Below, in pieces: positions 48,481 to 61,165 of a stretch of 64,000 nt of DNA (position 1 is its first letter; each line of letters opens with the position of its first letter). The position numbers were made by a program, and so were the translations under genes. The DNA lies in the NCBI GenBank assembly GCA_013399895.1, contig VXBA01005454.1, positions 1-64,000 on the forward strand, written 5' to 3'. The DNA comes from Serilophus lunatus (Eukaryota; Chordata; Aves; Passeriformes; Eurylaimidae). The notes beneath the pieces are model-generated. The model was given only the letters and a program-made list of their open reading frames with translations. It made no database searches and had not been told where the DNA came from.

Positions 48481-50489
48481 CAGAGTTAAAACAGATATGA
48501 GACTGTGTGCTTCTTTCAGACACTCTCCTTTGGCTTTGTGAAGATATCTCACTTAGACAGGAATTCTACCATTTTCCACCAAATATTAACCAAATATACA
48601 ATACCAAATATATGATATATATATATATGATAACATATGATATATATGTCATATATATATATGATAATATATGATACCAAAGTCAGATATTCCTCTTGTG
48701 ATAAAGTGCTAAACACATATCTAAACCCAGGTTTTAAGACAGTAGATTCAGCAACTTAAGCTAACACGTTGATGACATCAGGCCATCAGCAAAGTTGCTA
48801 AGACATGGCAGTAGGTTTCAAATCTCCACGCTTATCTGCTTCAGGGATGTTTTAGATCTGGTAGCACTTAGTCTGCCTAATCACACAGTATTTGAGTGAT
48901 GACATGCTTAGTTGTCTCCTTTTCTTTCCTCCAATCTTTTTCCCTCCTCTCAAACCAAGAGCTCTTGTTTCTTTTCAATGATAAGGGAGCTTGGCTGCCT
49001 GCCCAGACTTCCAGCTACTCATCTGTCTGTCTTGAAAAATATAATAGCTGCAGTTTGAAAGATGAATTTCAGTTGTTCTCTGGGAAAACACAAAGTTGGG
49101 GAAAGGAGACTGGTGGGAAGAGGGAAGGGTGAAGGAAAACTCACTTATCATGTAGTAAGTCTCGTCAGGGCTAAGATACAACTATCATGGGTCAGTTCTT
49201 ATTCCACAGAAATTTCTGAGGTAGGGTTGACAGGCAGTCTTAGCTCATGTAACTTGCAAGTATGAATAAGGGTGGGAATTAAGGGATAAGGACAAGAGCA
49301 TTCTGCTACAAGTCTGTGGCAATAACGTGTTCAACTCTATAGAGTTCTCCTTTCAAAAATATTATTGCATAAGACATTTCCCTCCCTTTCCTCAAGTAGC
49401 TTTGACTCCACAGGTACTTGGATATATTCAAACCCTAAATCTAGATTCAGGCACACATAGTCAAAAGTAGTTTAATCTGTTCTTCTGACAGAATCATCCT
49501 TTCTAGCCTCAGCTTCTTGCAAAATTATTTATGTTATTGCTAAAGCAATTTAGTTTATGGAAGCCTATGTAGTAATTCTCTTTCAGCCTTCATGACACAA
49601 TTTTCTCTCCACTCTACAGATTCTGTTTTACTCCATTTTTGGAAGAGATCAAAGAGATCAAATCATAGTTTTACATCAGTCAATGTGGGGATAAAGTTTT
49701 ATCCCAGCAGATCAACAAGTGAAGATGAAAGAGATCCCCATAGCCAGTCACATGGAAATTACACCATGAGAACTGACTGATTACCATTCGAAAATATCTG
49801 TGGAAAGTTTTTCCTTCTCTAGTTTGTATGGGTTTGTACCTTTATTTTCATCTGAATTTTGAGTGTTCTTATATTCAAAGCAAAATACATAAATAAATGA
49901 ATGCATATGTACATATATACTTAATACCACTGAATCATAATTTTAAGTCCAAACAATATATTTCTCCAGCTGTCTTGTACCATGACCACAATATTTTTAA
50001 ACGAATCACTGGTGAAAGATTCCTAAAAACAAGTAAGTGTTAGTTTACAATTTTTTTGCATAGCTTTTTTTGAACACCTCTCCATCTAGACAGTTACTTC
50101 ATCACACAAGTATACATATGTACTATACATTGTTTCCTTGGACAGCTCTTACCACAATATTTCTAGCTTCATTAGAACTGTATGACTATGTGTTATGTCT
50201 TTACAGCCACTTTACATTTGCTATTAGACATGAGACTTTTCGACTCTGTGAAACCATTCCAAATTTCTGCTGAATGGATTTTGATACTGTTAAGCATAGG
50301 TTCTCTCATACAAAGAACTCCTCAGTTCAAAATGCAGATGCTCAAGCTAAAAAAGCTGTTTTGTAAGTCAATGAAAAATTAAATTTGAAATTCAAAAATT
50401 TAAATTTGAGCAATTTAAATTATCTTATGAGCATGCCACATCTTTTATTTCTGCATTAACTGTAATCTTTCTGCAACCAAGTTAGCAGA
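48481..50489. other. unassigned AT-rich sequence with (AT)n segments
   Basis: It holds an ATATGATA-rich stretch (48605-48675) that can fold on itself. No gene or transposon was recognised elsewhere. Confidence 0.4.
48605..48675. repeat. AT-rich repeat, self-complementary
   Basis: TATATATATATGATAACATA-type units alternate with GATATATATGTCATATATAT, giving many short inverted repeats. Confidence 0.85.
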
Positions 50490-51814
50490 AATCACAGAAT
50501 CAAGTAGGTTGGAAAAACCTCTGAGATCATTGAGTCCAACCTTTGACCTAACACCACCTTGTCAACTAAGTGTCACATCCAGTCTCTTCTTACATACCTT
50601 CAGGGACGGTGACTCCACCACCTCCCTGGGCAGACTATTCCAATGGACAGTTACTCTGTACGTAAAGAACTTCCTCCAAGTTCCTCCAACTTAGTCCAAA
50701 CAAAAATTCCCCTGGTGTACAGCTTAATACCCTCTTGTCCTTCTGCTGATTGTCTGGGAGAAGAGACCAACTCCCACCTGGCTACAGCCTCCTGTCAGGG
50801 AGCTGTAGAGAGGGACAAGATCTCCCCTGAGCCTCCTCCTCGTCAGGCTAAACACTCCCAGCTCCCTCAGCCGCCCCTCACAGGACTTGTGCTCCAGTCC
50901 CTTCACCATCCTATGTGCCTTTCTTTGGACATGCTCCAGTACTTCAACATCCTTTCTAAATTGAGAGGCCCAGAACTGGACACCTCACTCAAAGTGTGTC
51001 CTCACCAGTACTGAGTACAGGGGAAGAATCACTTCCCTGGTCCTGCTGGCCACACTATTCCTGATACAGGCCAGGGTGCCACTGGCTTTCTTGGCCACCT
51101 GGGCACAGTGCTGGCTCATGTTCAGTTTCCTGTCAATCAGAACCCCCAGGCTTTCTGCCTGGCTGCTCTCCGGCCCCTCTGTCCCCAGCCTGTAGCGCTG
51201 CAGGGACCCAAGTGCAGGATCCGGCATTTGGCCTTGTTGAATCCCATGCTGTTGGATTTGGCCCATCTATCCAGCCTGTCCAGGGCACTCTGCAAAGTCT
51301 TCTACCTTCCAACAGACCAATGCTCCCTGCAACTTGGTGTCATCTGCAAACTTGTTAATTAAGTCCATTCCCTCAGCCACATTATCAGTGAAGATGTTAA
51401 ACATGACTGGGCCCAATGCTGATCACTGGGAAGACAGCACTGGTAACTGGCCCCAGTTGGATATGGCACCATTCCCCAGCACTCTAAGCCCAGCCGTCAG
51501 CCAGTTCTTTACCCAGTGGAGTTGTGGGCCACCAGCTTTTCCAGGACTTTGCTATGAGAGACAGTGTCAAAGGCTTTGCTGAAGTCCAAGTTGATACATG
51601 CACAACCTTCACTTCATCCACCATGTGGGTCACCTGCTCATGAAAAGAGATCAGGTTGGTCAGGCAGGACATGCCCCTGCTAAATCCATGCTGGCTGTGT
51701 CTGATCCCCCAGCGATCTTGTAGGTGCTGTGTATTCCTACTCAAGATGATCTCTTCCATAATCTTGCCTGGGACTGAGGACAGGATGACAGGCCTGTAGT
51801 TTCACAGATACGGA
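50490..51814 (-). mobile_element. CR1 LINE, 3' UTR plus part of reverse transcriptase, minus strand
   Basis: The longest CR1 here. From the left: tail region (ATCACAGAATCAAGTAGGTT), 3' UTR (GGGACGGTGACTCCACCACC, GCTAAACACTCCCAGCTCCC), then coding remains. Minus-strand translation at 50985-51266 includes [15 protein letters not shown] and [15 protein letters not shown], and 51484-51759 includes QHGFSRGMSCLTNLISF. These are recognisable C-terminal pieces of the CR1 ORF2 reverse transcriptase. Stops and frame changes between them show it is dead. It is interrupted at 51815 by an LTR and resumes at 52281. Confidence 0.95.
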
Positions 51815-52280
51815 TGGTGGGGGAAAGCAAGCAGCCAATCAATGTGATTGATAAAGCAAGCTCTAACTTTATTGCCCAGCATTACATCTTTTATACTTTT
51901 TACATAATATATTCATGGCAACAAGGCATAATTGGCTACAGCTTATAGATCATAATTTGCATGTTTTTCTTACTTGTAATTTCTTTAGCAATGCTTACAA
52001 TTTGTTTGTCTGCTGTTCTCTGTTCCCTACTTGCTACCCATTGCTTCATAGTTGCAGCTGCTGTTCTCTCGTTCTGTTCTCTGTCTAGCTACTTATTTTT
52101 TCATAGTTGCAAACCACAAGGCTAAAGGACAAGATGACCGTTCGCTGTTCTGTTCAGCATGACTTGCTCTTTGTTCTGTGGCCTTTTCCCCTGATCCCTG
52201 CTTACTTTAGCTAGTATGGAGTTTCCCACAACAGTGGCTCCGGGGATCCATGTCTCTGTTCTGTCAACCATTCTTTGACA
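51815..52280 (-). mobile_element. solo ERVK-like LTR, 466 bp, inserted in CR1, minus strand
   Basis: Begins TGGTGGGGGAAAGC and ends TTCTTTGACA on +, flanked by TACGGA (51809-51814) and CACGGA (52281-52286), a 6-bp duplication with one transition. The minus-strand poly(A) signal appears as TTTATT at 51868-51873. CAATCAATGTGATTG (51836-51850) matches the palindrome in the LTR at 40635, and both LTRs are exactly 466 bp, so they are likely subfamilies of one group. Removing it restores a continuous CR1, which confirms the boundaries. Confidence 0.9.
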
Positions 52281-52400
52281 CACGGATCTGCCTTCTAGCC
52301 CTTCTTGTGGATGGGCATCCCATTGGCCAATTTCCAGTTACCTGGGACCTCTCCAGTGAGCCTAACTGTTGATAATGTTTTTGGAGAAGCTGGTTTACTC
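52281..52400 (-). mobile_element. CR1 LINE, continuation beyond the inserted LTR
   Basis: CTTCTTGTGGATGGGCATCC and CATTGGCCAATTTCCAGTTA, followed by CCTGGGACCTC, continue the CR1 reverse transcriptase region directly from 51814. Similarity fades near 52400. Confidence 0.88.
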
Positions 52401-54185
52401 TTCACGAATATCTTACTTTCTTTATATGCTGAATTGATCTGTCAGATACAGCTCTGGAGTCTGATTTTGCTATTTTCTTAGTATTTCTTCAATGGTTTCC
52501 CTGACAAATGCTGATGTGAATGAGAATGAATCTGCAAACATGTTGGTTTTGCTATGTTTTAAATCTTAGATGATAAAAAAAACCCAACCTGCAAGCATTA
52601 AGTGCAAGATGATCATGATTCTGTATACTATTTGTGAAAGGAAACAGTCCTTTAGAAAGGTGACAGCTGTGCTGTTACTGGCATCAGACACAGCCTTCAG
52701 AAATTAAACTAGTCAGCAGGAGCAGCAGGAGAGATTTCCCATTCTGAAAAGAATTCATTTTTCCAGAAAAGGCACCTTTAACAAGGTTCAAGCTGAATGT
52801 TGATTTAGGCCTCAGGCAGTGAAAAAAAATTAGCCTGCAAATCTCAGTGAGCAGATGCCAAAAACGTGTCTAATTTACAAAATTAAGATGGAGGTCTTAG
52901 GAGTGGCCTACAGAGAGAATGCTACTGCTCCTGCTGCTGCTTACAATGTCAAAATGGGAGTGTTTCTGAGGCATCATGTCATCCAGAACTAGCTGTCACA
53001 GAGTCCAGAGAGAGAGAAACAGTAAAGAGCTGTTGATTGAGAGTGGCAAAGGAAAGAGGCCAAGTGCATGTTTTCAATAGGAAGAAACAGCACTGTCAGA
53101 GCGCCAGAGCAAGACCTCTGATATCTCAAATGTAAACTGCAGCAGTGCTGTGTACGAGTGCTGGGGATGCTGCTGCCACACGATCTTCTTCTGTTTGCCT
53201 TAAAGACCTGTACACAAGGAAAGACAGACATGACTGTCACCTGGTGACTCATGCACAACCCTGTGGCAGTATGCACTGCACTGGCCCTACACAGCTTTTA
53301 TGATATTAATATGGGCCCAAATGGTTGAGTCCTTCTGTTGTTTCTTTTTTCACTTGCTGATATTTCTCAACTGAGCATTAATCTTTTCATAATGTAAGAA
53401 TACTTTTATCTACTCCTCTTGTCAGCTCTAAGCCAGTTCCCATCTGAAATGTTTGCTTAATCCCAGGGATTTTTTTTATTAATTGGATCTACAGGGGTGT
53501 TTACTTTGCCTGCCCTTATCAAAATCCTTGCAGCTGTCAAATAAGGAATGCGAATATAACTAATATCTGTGGATCAAATACATTAGACTGCCTGAAATGG
53601 TACTTGTCAAAAATTGATCATCTTAAAGAAGAGGGGGGCCATCAGCTGGATTATACAGTAACTGATGAATCTCAGAGAGAAATTTGAAAAATACAGAAGG
53701 GTGAAAATTTGTAATAATTAAGTCTTGCAGCTTGTTATGTATCCAGTACTGATCCTGAGTTACACTTCACTGATTGGCAGTTAATGATGTTCCTACAACA
53801 ATAAACCACACTAATACTGATTTAAGTTTTCCCCTCCTACAGGCTTGACTAAGGAACTAGCCTTAGGAAAATGAGTTATTTCAGTCTTGGGTTCACTGAC
53901 CAATTCCTACTCCTGTCTCACTGTCTCTACCTTGGGGAAGAAAACTGATAGGCAAGATGAGAAACAGAGCAGTTGCAGATCTCCACGCTAAAATCACACT
54001 TCTAATCAATTGCAGAAGCAGCAGGAGGCAACAGATCAGAAGCTGATATGTTATCCAAACTCCCTTGTACTGCATCGTACAACAGAGTTAGTATGATTCA
54101 TGTGATGCATGATAAGGATTTTTGTCTTGAACACAGCTATGATAGTACAAAAAGAACGTTCCAGTTGTGCATAGTAAAAGAATTT
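52401..54185. other. unassigned sequence
   Basis: No transposon or gene was recognised. A slightly GC-richer patch (52910-53290) has a 95-codon minus frame (52989-53276) with no motif. Confidence 0.4.
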
Positions 54186-54190
54186 ATTCC

Positions 54191-54370
54191 CTTCCCTTCC
54201 CTTCCCTTCCCAAACCTTCCCTTCCCAAACCTTCCCAAACCTTCCCTTCCCAAACCTTCCCTTCCCTTCCCAAACCTTCCCTTCCTAAACCTTCCCTTCC
54301 CTTCCCAAACCTTCCCAAACCTTCCCTTCCCAAACCTTCCCAAACCTTCCCTTCCCAAACCTTCCCTTCC
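54191..54370. repeat. two-pentamer minisatellite (CTTCC / CAAAC), 36 units
   Basis: The whole 180 bp is in strict 5-bp register: 25 units of CTTCC and 11 of CAAAC (one reads TAAAC, at 54286-54290). CAAAC never occurs twice in a row. Runs of CTTCC before each CAAAC are 4, 2, 1, 2, 3, 2, 3, 1, 2, 1, 2, and two more end the array. All frames lack stops on both strands, which explains the Pro/Ser/Lys-rich and Gly/Arg-rich open frames here. Confidence 0.97.
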
Positions 54371-56490
54371 CCCTTCAGCTCCTCTAAGTGAGCATGAGTG
54401 CAGAAAGTAACTGAAATGATTGAGCTGCTTCTGGATGTGCACAAATTTTGTCGGTGTCAATTATGTTCAAGGCTCACAGTGAAGGAGAACACTTACAGCT
54501 TAGAGCATACAAAAGCTGATCTGAAATCCATAACCTTCTCTATTATCATCAGTTTGCTAATGGAAAGGATTAGGAGGACAGCAAGAGATATGATGACATA
54601 TCTGAGGCAAAGGTGCCATGGCAAATAAGGAAAGCCCTATGATTCTTACTCCACTGATGGAGAGCTCTTGCAGACATCTGCTCAGTTATTTCTGTATTGA
54701 ATTCAGGCACTGAATTCAGGGTTTCCTTTGATCACTTCATATAGCAGGGAAAAAAATGGCACAGTGGTGAGCAGATGCCTGGGTTGACAGCACCTGACTC
54801 TAGGAGCCCAGCCCANCCCTGCCCTGCCCTGTATGGGGAAAGCCTCATCTTGACTTCCAGAGAGCCACCAACCCTTGGTACATATACACAACCCTGACAA
54901 TAGTTTACACCTGGCCCAAGAATGAAACACCTGTATTAGATATAATCAATGTAAACATCATTTTACATATATGTTGAAGAGGTGTTGTGGTATGTCTACA
55001 AAGCTTAATCCGTATATGAAACCAACATGTGCAAAAAAGCAGAGACTATCCCAAACTAAGTCAAAAGAGAATGATAGCACTTTTGGAGACGTCATGCTCC
55101 ATCAATACTGAATTCCTTTATAGTAGAAACAGATGAAGACAATTCATTCTTGTCTTCTGTGTTCACTTGGAGGCTAAATGGTTACTAGAAAAATAATGCC
55201 AATAACATATTGAAGTATTGATCCTAATACCTAATCCTACCATTGCAAAAAAAGTTGACCAAGTTCAGGAAAGATGAACTTCAGTATGACCTTACTACGT
55301 CTATAAAGCTTACATATTCATAACTGAAAAATACTTAAGATGTACAGAGAGACATGGAATCATAAGAAAATTGTCCCAACAATAGAAAGTACAAGAGGAA
55401 CACATATCATGAAGGAAGTCCTACTTTTAATTTTCCTTTTTTTATTTAGAAAGTAAGAGACACATTCCTGTTCTATTTCATTGGTATCAGGAATAATCTC
55501 AGAAACCCTCCCTTGCACTTTCTCATTCTAATTTAAAATGTCTTCAGATTAATTTTACAAGTAGGATGAAATTGCCATGTCTGTAAAGCTTAGAGAAATG
55601 CATTAGAAATAAGATTAATATAAAATGAAGGAAATAGGTACTGTCTTCTTTTTATTGGTTAGCAGAATAATAAGCTATAATGTAGTGTTTATTTTAATTT
55701 CTCCTATTTTTTTTTAATGTTTAAGTACCCTTACTCTACCAGTTCTTTAGATGTGACCCTCTAAATTACATTCCCATGCCATATCTGCCCTGAAGATATA
55801 TGCTACTGAAGTCAAGATTCCTGAAAAAGGTTGAGCTGAAAACTACTAAAAGCTTTTTGCAGAAATGTAGCGGTGCCGTTGCATTCCAAAAGTTTAGCAC
55901 AATTTAGTTTTGCAGCATAAAAATACTTTTCCTTTTGATGTTCTCATGTATTCTGTTTATATCCTGTATATAGTACTTACCGTATTGCAAAAGTGTGAAA
56001 GGGAATGTGTATTAGTCCAACTTACCTTGAATTTAATGAAGGAGTTTTTAATAAGCTATTCATTCAACTTACAAAATGAATCTAAATTAGCCTTTCAGGA
56101 CATTTATCAAGTCATATTAAATTAGTCGGCCAAGGATGCTGTCATTGGCAGTCACGGGACATTCAGAAAATCCTGCAATTGTCACAGTTACCTATACATG
56201 ATTTACATAAAGCAAGTATAAAATAATTTACCTTTGCAATCAGCATTTTCCCAGGTACATTTCCTACTCTTCCAATATTGAGATGCTTAACTAGCTGTGA
56301 ATGTATACATAAGGTCCATATTAATGTGTACATATTATAATGATTGCATATTAAATCATTAAGGCTTTAAAACAAACCTTTCCTTAATTTGCTTTCACAT
56401 ATAACACAGTGAGTTATATAATAAGAAATAGGTTGATCCAATAATATGCCCAATAATTATAACCCATAAAGTTCCAACGTGCTAAACATG

Positions 56491-56521
56491 CAAGTCTTGG
56501 TGAGGTTGACACCAAGACTTG
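56491..56521. repeat. perfect 12-bp inverted repeat, 7-base loop
   Basis: CAAGTCTTGGTG and CACCAAGACTTG flank AGGTTGA. G-U and A-U pairs could extend the RNA stem by about three. It is shorter than a typical microRNA precursor stem. Confidence 0.9.
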
Positions 56522-57458
56522 TGTTCTCAAATTATGGATTGGAGAAAATTACAAAACAAAAATTTTCTTTTTCTTTCTGTGTAGATTTCTTCTTCTAACA
56601 TGCTGAAAACTGTCACTGCTACTCCCAGGCTGAGAATCCCTTAGCCAGCAGAACTTAATTGACAAAAGCACCTCTATTTGGCAAGGAAAAAAACCCACCC
56701 TTTGGGACAGTGAATATTCTGAAATACTATTTGTTACAGGCAGGTTCTTTTCTGAGCCTTTTACCAACAGCACTTTGGTATGACTGATAAGGCAGAGCAG
56801 CTCCTCTGATATGCAGTACAGCAATAGCTCCTTGATGGTGTTGCGTAGAAGAGCAGAGATGAGGGGAATGCTGAGGCACCCATTCCTAGTCAATACCACC
56901 ATGAGTATGTGAACAGATCTCCTTCTTTAGCTTCACAAGAAGTGAACAAAATCCATTCTGCCAAAAGAGAAAAGTGAGTTTCATTTACCCTCTGCACCCC
57001 TTATGCAACACATTCCTGATACAAAATTCACAACACCCAGGTGAGCCAGTGATGATTCAGCATCGCACAGCCCTCCCCAGAAGACCAAAAAAAGGCTTTC
57101 CCAGCTTCACTGTGGGATGTTCCTGCCTCTTGATTGTGAATGCTGGAAATAGAAGTGTCACGGAGTATGTACATATGCTGGACATGCTGACACGAGGAAC
57201 AAATATTAATAGAGAGTCTTATTAGAATTACTGGTGGAAGTAGAGGAGTGTATATGTATATAGAGTTCTGGCCAACAGAAATTCAAAAGTTACAGCTTTC
57301 CTAGTGATTTACTTGTGGTTGGTAGCTATTGAAGCAAATCTAAACTAAGCACTGCTAGAGCAGGTACTGTGTCAGAGCAAAGAAACTTGACTGGTAGTTT
57401 GAGGAGGACTTGTAAAGGACTGGAAACCGGACATTGCTGGCAGCACTCACAGCTGTGG

Positions 57459-57490
57459 CATAGTTATCTCCTTGCATAGTTATCTCCTTG
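57459..57490. repeat. exact 16-bp tandem duplication
   Basis: CATAGTTATCTCCTTG occurs twice in direct succession. Confidence 0.9.
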
Positions 57491-57868
57491 CAAAAGGATT
57501 TTATATCCATTCTATCTGGTTTGGTTATCTAGACTGAACTATACTGATGCAGTAATACCTGAGTCTCAGAAGAGTGACTATATACTTCTACGGAAGGAAG
57601 GAAAAATTAGTACTTCAACAAAACACATTTAATAAAAAATACAGGTTAAAACTACAGGTTAAAAGTAACTGCCCTCATGATTATGTTGTATCGGTGTAAA
57701 AGAAGTGAATTGCAATAGTCTCTCATAATAATTTTCAAGAGCTCAATTTTTATGATTGAGGTCACAGGTTTCTCATTCCATATTCCTATTGTGATGATAA
57801 GAGGAAATGCATAGGAAGTACAGAAACTGAGACAGCATGAAGTTCTATCTATTGGTGCCTGCAATTTT

Positions 57869-58372
57869 ACAAGTTTCATTAAATCATTTATGTTGGAAAA
57901 GGCCTCTAGGATCATCAAGCCCAACGATTAACCCGGTACTGCCAAGTCCACCACTAAACCATGTCTGAGTGCCACATCGACATTTCTATGCACTGCTATT
58001 TCCCAGGACACTCTGTTCCAGGGCTTTTACAACTCTTTCAGTTTACCTAAAATCCAATCTAAAGCTCCCCTAGCACAACTTGAGGCTGTTTCCTCTTCTC
58101 CTGTCACCTGTGACTTGGGAGAAGAGACAGATCCCACCTTGCCACAACCTCCTTTCAGTTGTAGAGAGTTGCAGAGTCTCCTTTTCTCCAGGCTGAACAC
58201 CTCCAGCTCCCTCAGCTGTTCCTCAACAGATTTGTGCTCCAGACCCTTCACCAGTAACCTTGCCCTTCTCTGGATATCCAGTACCTCTATGTCTTTCTCA
58301 TAGTGAGAAGCTCAAAACTGAACACAAGATTCATAGCATGGCCTCACCAGTTCTGAGTACAGGGTGTCAGAA
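57869..58372 (-). mobile_element. CR1 LINE 3' fragment, minus strand
   Basis: TTATGTTGGAAAAGGCCTCT, ACTGCCAAGTCCACCACTAA, CTCCAGGCTGAACACCTCCA, CAGATTTGTGCTCCAGACCC and GGCCTCACCAGTTCTGAGTA follow the CR1 order for about 500 bp. The octamer tail at the left end is degraded. Confidence 0.92.
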
Positions 58373-60606
58373 TAAAACAGATCTGATAAGGAAGGAGATT
58401 CACTAGTCTCCTAAATGTCTTTTCTATACGTAATAAACTCCAAATTCTTTTTAAAAGAAAGACATGGTTTAATTTAAATCTTTCAAAACTTAATTAAAAC
58501 CAAAACAAATAGGAACTCAATTAAAAACATATTTGAAATAATTTAAAATTATTGTCAATTTGAATGTAAAATAATAAAAAATAATCTTCGAATTAAGAAA
58601 TAAAAGGTTATTTATAAACTGTTGAATGTAAGTACACAATAATTAAGATTTGCTTTTCAATTTTTCCTATTTGAGAAAATGTTAACCAGATCTGTTTCTT
58701 CTAAAAGCGTTGAAACTCACATTTCATTAGGAAATCTTAAACAGCTGTATATTTCAAGTTTATATTTAAAATATTCATTGAAGACCATAAACATAATATG
58801 ATCAAAACAACATTGATTCCTTCACAGCTCATACTTTTCCCAGCTTCTTATTCAGTATTTTACAGCTCCTACAGATTATTTTTTTTAAATGACCCTAAAA
58901 AGAATTACTTGTCACTTTCTGGATTCAAGCAAAAAGAAAATCTTCTAAGAATTGCCAGGATTTTTTGCTCTAGTGTGGGCAAATGTCTTAATACATCTAG
59001 ACAAAATGTAGTGTTTCCACAGTGCTGAGATTATATTTCTAAGACTTTTCATAAATTCAAAATAGCCAAAGTATCAATGATGTTTACTACATTATACTTC
59101 ATAAGCAAAATGGATAATATTGGTACCAATAATGTAAATTTCAAAATAATGAGTGTGAAGCTTGCTGTGGCATTAAGCTGTGTTATTATGGGTAGACAAA
59201 GCAATTATAATTTCAGTGATGTCAACACACTGAGCATCTCATGAGATGTGTACTGCCATTACAAATATGGGTCTGAAGAAAGGAAATATTTTGAAAACAA
59301 TTTACCATAGAAAATAACATGATGATTTACAGTACTAGCTTTCCAAGTGGTAATTTCTAGTTATAACAATGCAGTATCAAAACTTTTTGACATTTTACCC
59401 ATAAATACTAGTGCTGCCATAGACAAGGTATTTGTTGAGAAATAATGTCTTCTTAAATCAGAAAACAAAAACTTATGGCCTCAAAATCATTAAATATTTC
59501 ATCACAACAACTCCATATGTATGAAATATTTATTATTTCTGTATCAGAGACAAAGTATGGAATGCTGACACTTACTAATCAGAGTTCATGCTACAAGGGA
59601 CTGATATGAACCCAGCTAAACTTCCTCTAAACACTGAAATGTAATGAAATTTGCCCATGCAACAAGTGAGCACGAGGCTTATAAATTATGAAAAATGCAG
59701 CATGAATGAGAGATAAGTGATACATAGGTTTTATACTTGCACAGTCATGTTAGTTACCCTTCCAGGGAAATGGAGCTTGATTTGATGTTACTTTCATCAT
59801 GCATAAGATAAAAAGTGCAATGTTCTTTTGTATAAAGAGAGTGTGTCAGTCAGAACAAGTTTCAGTTACAGTATTAGTGGTTCCTGCAACAAGGGAGAAG
59901 AGTTTCTGCTTTGGGTACCCATGGTTAATTAAAAAGACCAAGAAAACCAATGCAGAAAAAAAAATTCAAAAAATGTTCACTAATCCTTAATGCCTTCCTA
60001 CAGAATTACAACAGTACTTCCATTGAGCAGACATGGAACAGGAATGAATAGCTCTTTTCTCTGAAGTTTCTGGCTGGTAAATTGCTTTTCTGTCTGTAAT
60101 TTCACTAATCTCTAGTTCTAGAGCATGGCAAAATCTTTGCAGAAATACAGAACTAAGCACTATAAGGAACATCTCACCTGCCGATCAGGAAAGGAAATCT
60201 CAAAGACGAACTATTAATAATTAGACTGGTTATTAAACCGTCAGGAACTAGGAGTCTGCTATCTCAGTAAAATTAGATCTTCTAATTGTAAGAGTAAGGA
60301 ATACTGAGCAGCAGTAAGCTATTTGTCCTGACTATCAACCCAAAAGGATATGTGACTCCACAGCCCATTTTTTCCCCTCCAATTGCATAGAAATTACTTA
60401 AATAAATGCTTTGATAACATAAAATAACAAAATGGTCTATGTTAAAACTTAACGATTTCTGGCAAATCTTAAATAGCCAGTCAGTCTCACTCTGTCCAGC
60501 TGCTTTATAATGTATTCAGATAGTGATGAATTCTGTTCATTGAGAAATTAAAAACATATGCCTTTTACTGAATATGATGAGCCCTGAGTTTGAGGCCAGT
60601 GACACA
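58373..60606. other. unassigned, very AT-rich sequence
   Basis: 58400-58800 is especially AT-rich. No gene or transposon was recognised. Confidence 0.4.
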
Positions 60607-61165
60607 TTTTAGAATCATACAATCATAGAACAGTTTGAGTTGGAAGGGCCCTGCAAAGGTCATCTACTCCAACCACCCTGCAATGAGCAAGCACATCTTC
60701 AAGTAGATCAGATTGCTCAGAACTCTGTCCAACCTGACCTTGAATGTTTCAAGACATGGAACTTCTACTATCTCTCTGGGCACCCTGTTTCTGTGTTTCT
60801 TCACACTCTTATTTATTTCTTCACCCTCATTATAAAAATTTCCTTATTTCTAGTCTTAATCTACCTTCTTTTAGTTTAAAATCATTACTCCTTTTTCTAT
60901 CACTACAGGTCCCATCGCAATGTCTGTCACTGTTTTCCTTATAAGCCTCCTTAAAGAATTGCAATAGGCTATAAAGTATCCCCAGAGGCTTCTCTTCTCC
61001 AGGCTGAACAACTCCAGTTGTCCACTTGTTCTCCATGCTCTGACTATGTTGTCATCTTCCTGGCACTCCTCTGGGACCCACTCTGGCAGGTCCACATACT
61101 TCTTACTTCTTGAAGACCTTGGCACTGGATGCAGTACTGTAGACAGGGTCCCACTCCTCTTGAAG
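60607..61165 (-). mobile_element. CR1 LINE 3' fragment, minus strand
   Basis: It starts with the complement of the tail (AGAATCATACAATCATAGAA), then GTTTGAGTTGGAAGGGCCCT, CTCCAACCACCCTGCAATG and CTCCAGGCTGAACAACTCCA, ending around GATGCAGTACTGTAGACAGG and GTCCCACTCCTCTT. About 560 bp. The overlapping frames inside are by-products. Confidence 0.93.

Larger units (their letters stand above)
54376..57868. other. unassigned AT-rich sequence
   Basis: No recognised transposon, exon or RNA. It holds a single undetermined base (54816) in a CCCTG-rich patch, a 12-bp-stem inverted repeat at 56491 and a 16-bp tandem duplication at 57459. The 117-codon minus frame at 56549-56902 has no recognisable domain. 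Confidence 0.4.

Noticed and set aside
48142..48552. Arg/Glu-rich and Ser/Leu-rich frames up to 136 codons
   Set aside because: They are produced by the AGAAG array, which has no stops in several frames.
50985..51759. Reverse transcriptase-like frames as a possible gene
   Set aside because: They are fragments of a 5'-truncated, frame-disrupted CR1 LINE.
54191..54370. Regular repeat array considered as CRISPR
   Set aside because: There are no spacers, the unit is 5 bp, and the context is a vertebrate genome.
54048..54460. Pro/Ser/Lys-rich and Gly/Arg-rich frames up to 120 codons
   Set aside because: They are produced by the CTTCC/CAAAC array; all frames are open by composition.
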